Translations under genes and position numbers: made by a program
Source: Penelope pileata
Lineage: Eukaryota > Chordata > Aves > Galliformes > Cracidae
Direction of reading: 5' to 3'
Assembly: GCA_013396635.1 (NCBI GenBank)
Contig: WBMW01000442.1
Span: 1,340,111 to 1,404,110 of the forward strand
DNA: 64,000 nucleotides
The notes under the pieces: generated by a model
Databases searched by the model: none
Seen by the model: the letters and a program-made list of their open reading frames with translations, nothing else
Told to the model about the DNA's origin: nothing
Shown here: piece after piece, positions 63,701 to 64,000 of the stretch
Position numbering within the stretch: position 1 is the first letter of the stretch
Layout: each line of letters begins with the position of its first letter

Positions 63701-63904
63701 CTCCTGCAGAGCTTCCTGCCCAGCTTGTAATACAGCCGACGCCCCACTTCTCCAAGCCTGCACCCGCACAGGTCGCAGCTGAGGCAGTCCTCGTGCCAGT
63801 ACTGGTCGATGGCCTTCAGGAAATACCGGTCCCCAATGTTCTGCTGGCAGCCCCCGCATGTCAGCAGCGAGGGGGGGATCTGCAGCACCTCATCCACCGG
63901 CTCC
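60484..63904 (-). CDS. LMO2: LMO2, LIM-only haematopoietic transcriptional adaptor (5' end off window)
   Basis: Two coding exons (63689-63904 and 60484-60703) encode residues from EPVDEVLQIPPSL to the natural end EWTKINGMI. This is nearly the whole 158-residue protein apart from about 14 N-terminal residues. LMO2 has no DNA-binding domain. In erythroid and stem-cell nuclei it bridges TAL1/E-protein dimers and GATA factors through LDB1. Both LIM zinc-finger pairs are complete: LIM1 starts CGGCQQN and has HEDCLSCDLC; LIM2 starts CASCDKR and has HLECFKCAAC. The residues look identical to human, as expected for a highly conserved factor. The upstream exon with the ATG must lie beyond the right edge. 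The intron is 2,985 bp. Confidence 0.98.
61553..61602 (-). repeat. CR1 LINE 3' tip
   Basis: A reverse-oriented CR1 end (CAGAATCATAGAATCATTTA and GACAAGACCTCTAAGATCATC) directly abutting the mariner element. The mariner may have inserted into it. In the LMO2 intron. Confidence 0.75.
61604..62125 (+). mobile_element. Internally deleted mariner element (Galluhop-like)
   Basis: The left terminus TATGAAGGCTGCTCTGAAAG matches the MITE at 9.2 kb; the right end carries GGCATTACTTTT. The interior has a start of a transposase-like frame (MEVQMEQRCGIEFLHAEKMA), then a stop at its 29th codon. After about 60 codons the frame shifts into a C-terminal segment (SVQALVHPWQKCIANGHAYV) ending in a stop. The middle with the catalytic DDD residues is missing, so it is a dead deletion derivative. 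In the LMO2 intron. Confidence 0.8.
63689..63904 (-). CDS. LMO2: LMO2 exon encoding LIM1
   Basis: 216 nt between a TTCTCAG acceptor and a GTACAC donor. It encodes EPVDEVLQIPPSLLTCGGCQ and on to CRRDYLR, all of LIM domain 1. The open frame continues upstream through the acceptor, but that part is intron, judging from the human exon boundary. Confidence 0.97.
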
Positions 63905-64000
63905 CTGAGAACGAAAGGGTCACTGGAGAAGGAAAACACGCTGACACCATCCAAGTGAGAAGAAGGAGAAGGTAAACCAAAATGGAACACAATGACAGAT

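Noticed and set aside
63905..63990. Upstream extension of the LMO2 frame giving an alternative N-terminus
   Set aside because: It crosses a good TTCTCAG acceptor exactly at the known LMO2 exon boundary; more likely intron.

Overview
The window is nuclear vertebrate DNA, almost certainly from a bird. It carries intron-split genes with GT/AG splice sites, CpG-island promoters and several CR1 LINE 3' ends with the bird-type ATTCTRTGATTCTRTG tail. It also holds an ERVL-type LTR typical of birds and two mariner copies resembling Galluhop. The mariner family makes a landfowl (galliform) host the best guess, but the species cannot be fixed from the sequence.

Four genes are present, all on the minus strand. 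From right to left (transcription order on that strand) they are: LMO2 (last two coding exons, about 59.69-63.90 kb, 5' part off the right edge); FBXO3 (all 11 coding exons, 29.1-48.66 kb, with a ~0.95 kb 3' UTR); CD59 (three coding exons at 20.84-23.64 kb plus a non-coding first exon in a CpG island near 26 kb); and a coiled-coil gene (13 coding exons read here, 0.9-12.29 kb, 3' part off the left edge). The order LMO2-FBXO3-CD59 matches human 11p13. The coiled-coil gene has a giantin (GOLGB1)-like start and is not the neighbour expected next to human CD59, so it is the most unusual gene here.

Layout: 1-12.3 kb, coding exons and introns of the coiled-coil gene; 12.3-15.9 kb, its probable first intron and CpG-island promoter; 15.9-20.5 kb, intergenic DNA with a motif-dense palindromic array (17.7 kb) and a solo ERVL LTR with a perfect 5-bp target duplication (18,733-19,267); 20.5-26.1 kb, CD59; 26.1-28.1 kb, intergenic; 28.1-48.9 kb, FBXO3, whose introns hold four CR1 copies; 48.9-59.7 kb, gene-poor intergenic DNA; 59.7-64 kb, the 3' half of LMO2.

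The genes do not form a pathway. CD59 is a GPI-anchored complement inhibitor, FBXO3 an SCF ubiquitin-ligase receptor, LMO2 a haematopoietic LIM-only adaptor, and the coiled-coil protein a probable Golgi tether. Assembly gaps matter: a 4-N run removes the end of FBXO3 exon 1 and part of its F-box. No CRISPR array, operon or prokaryotic feature was seen, and no convincing tRNA or rRNA gene.
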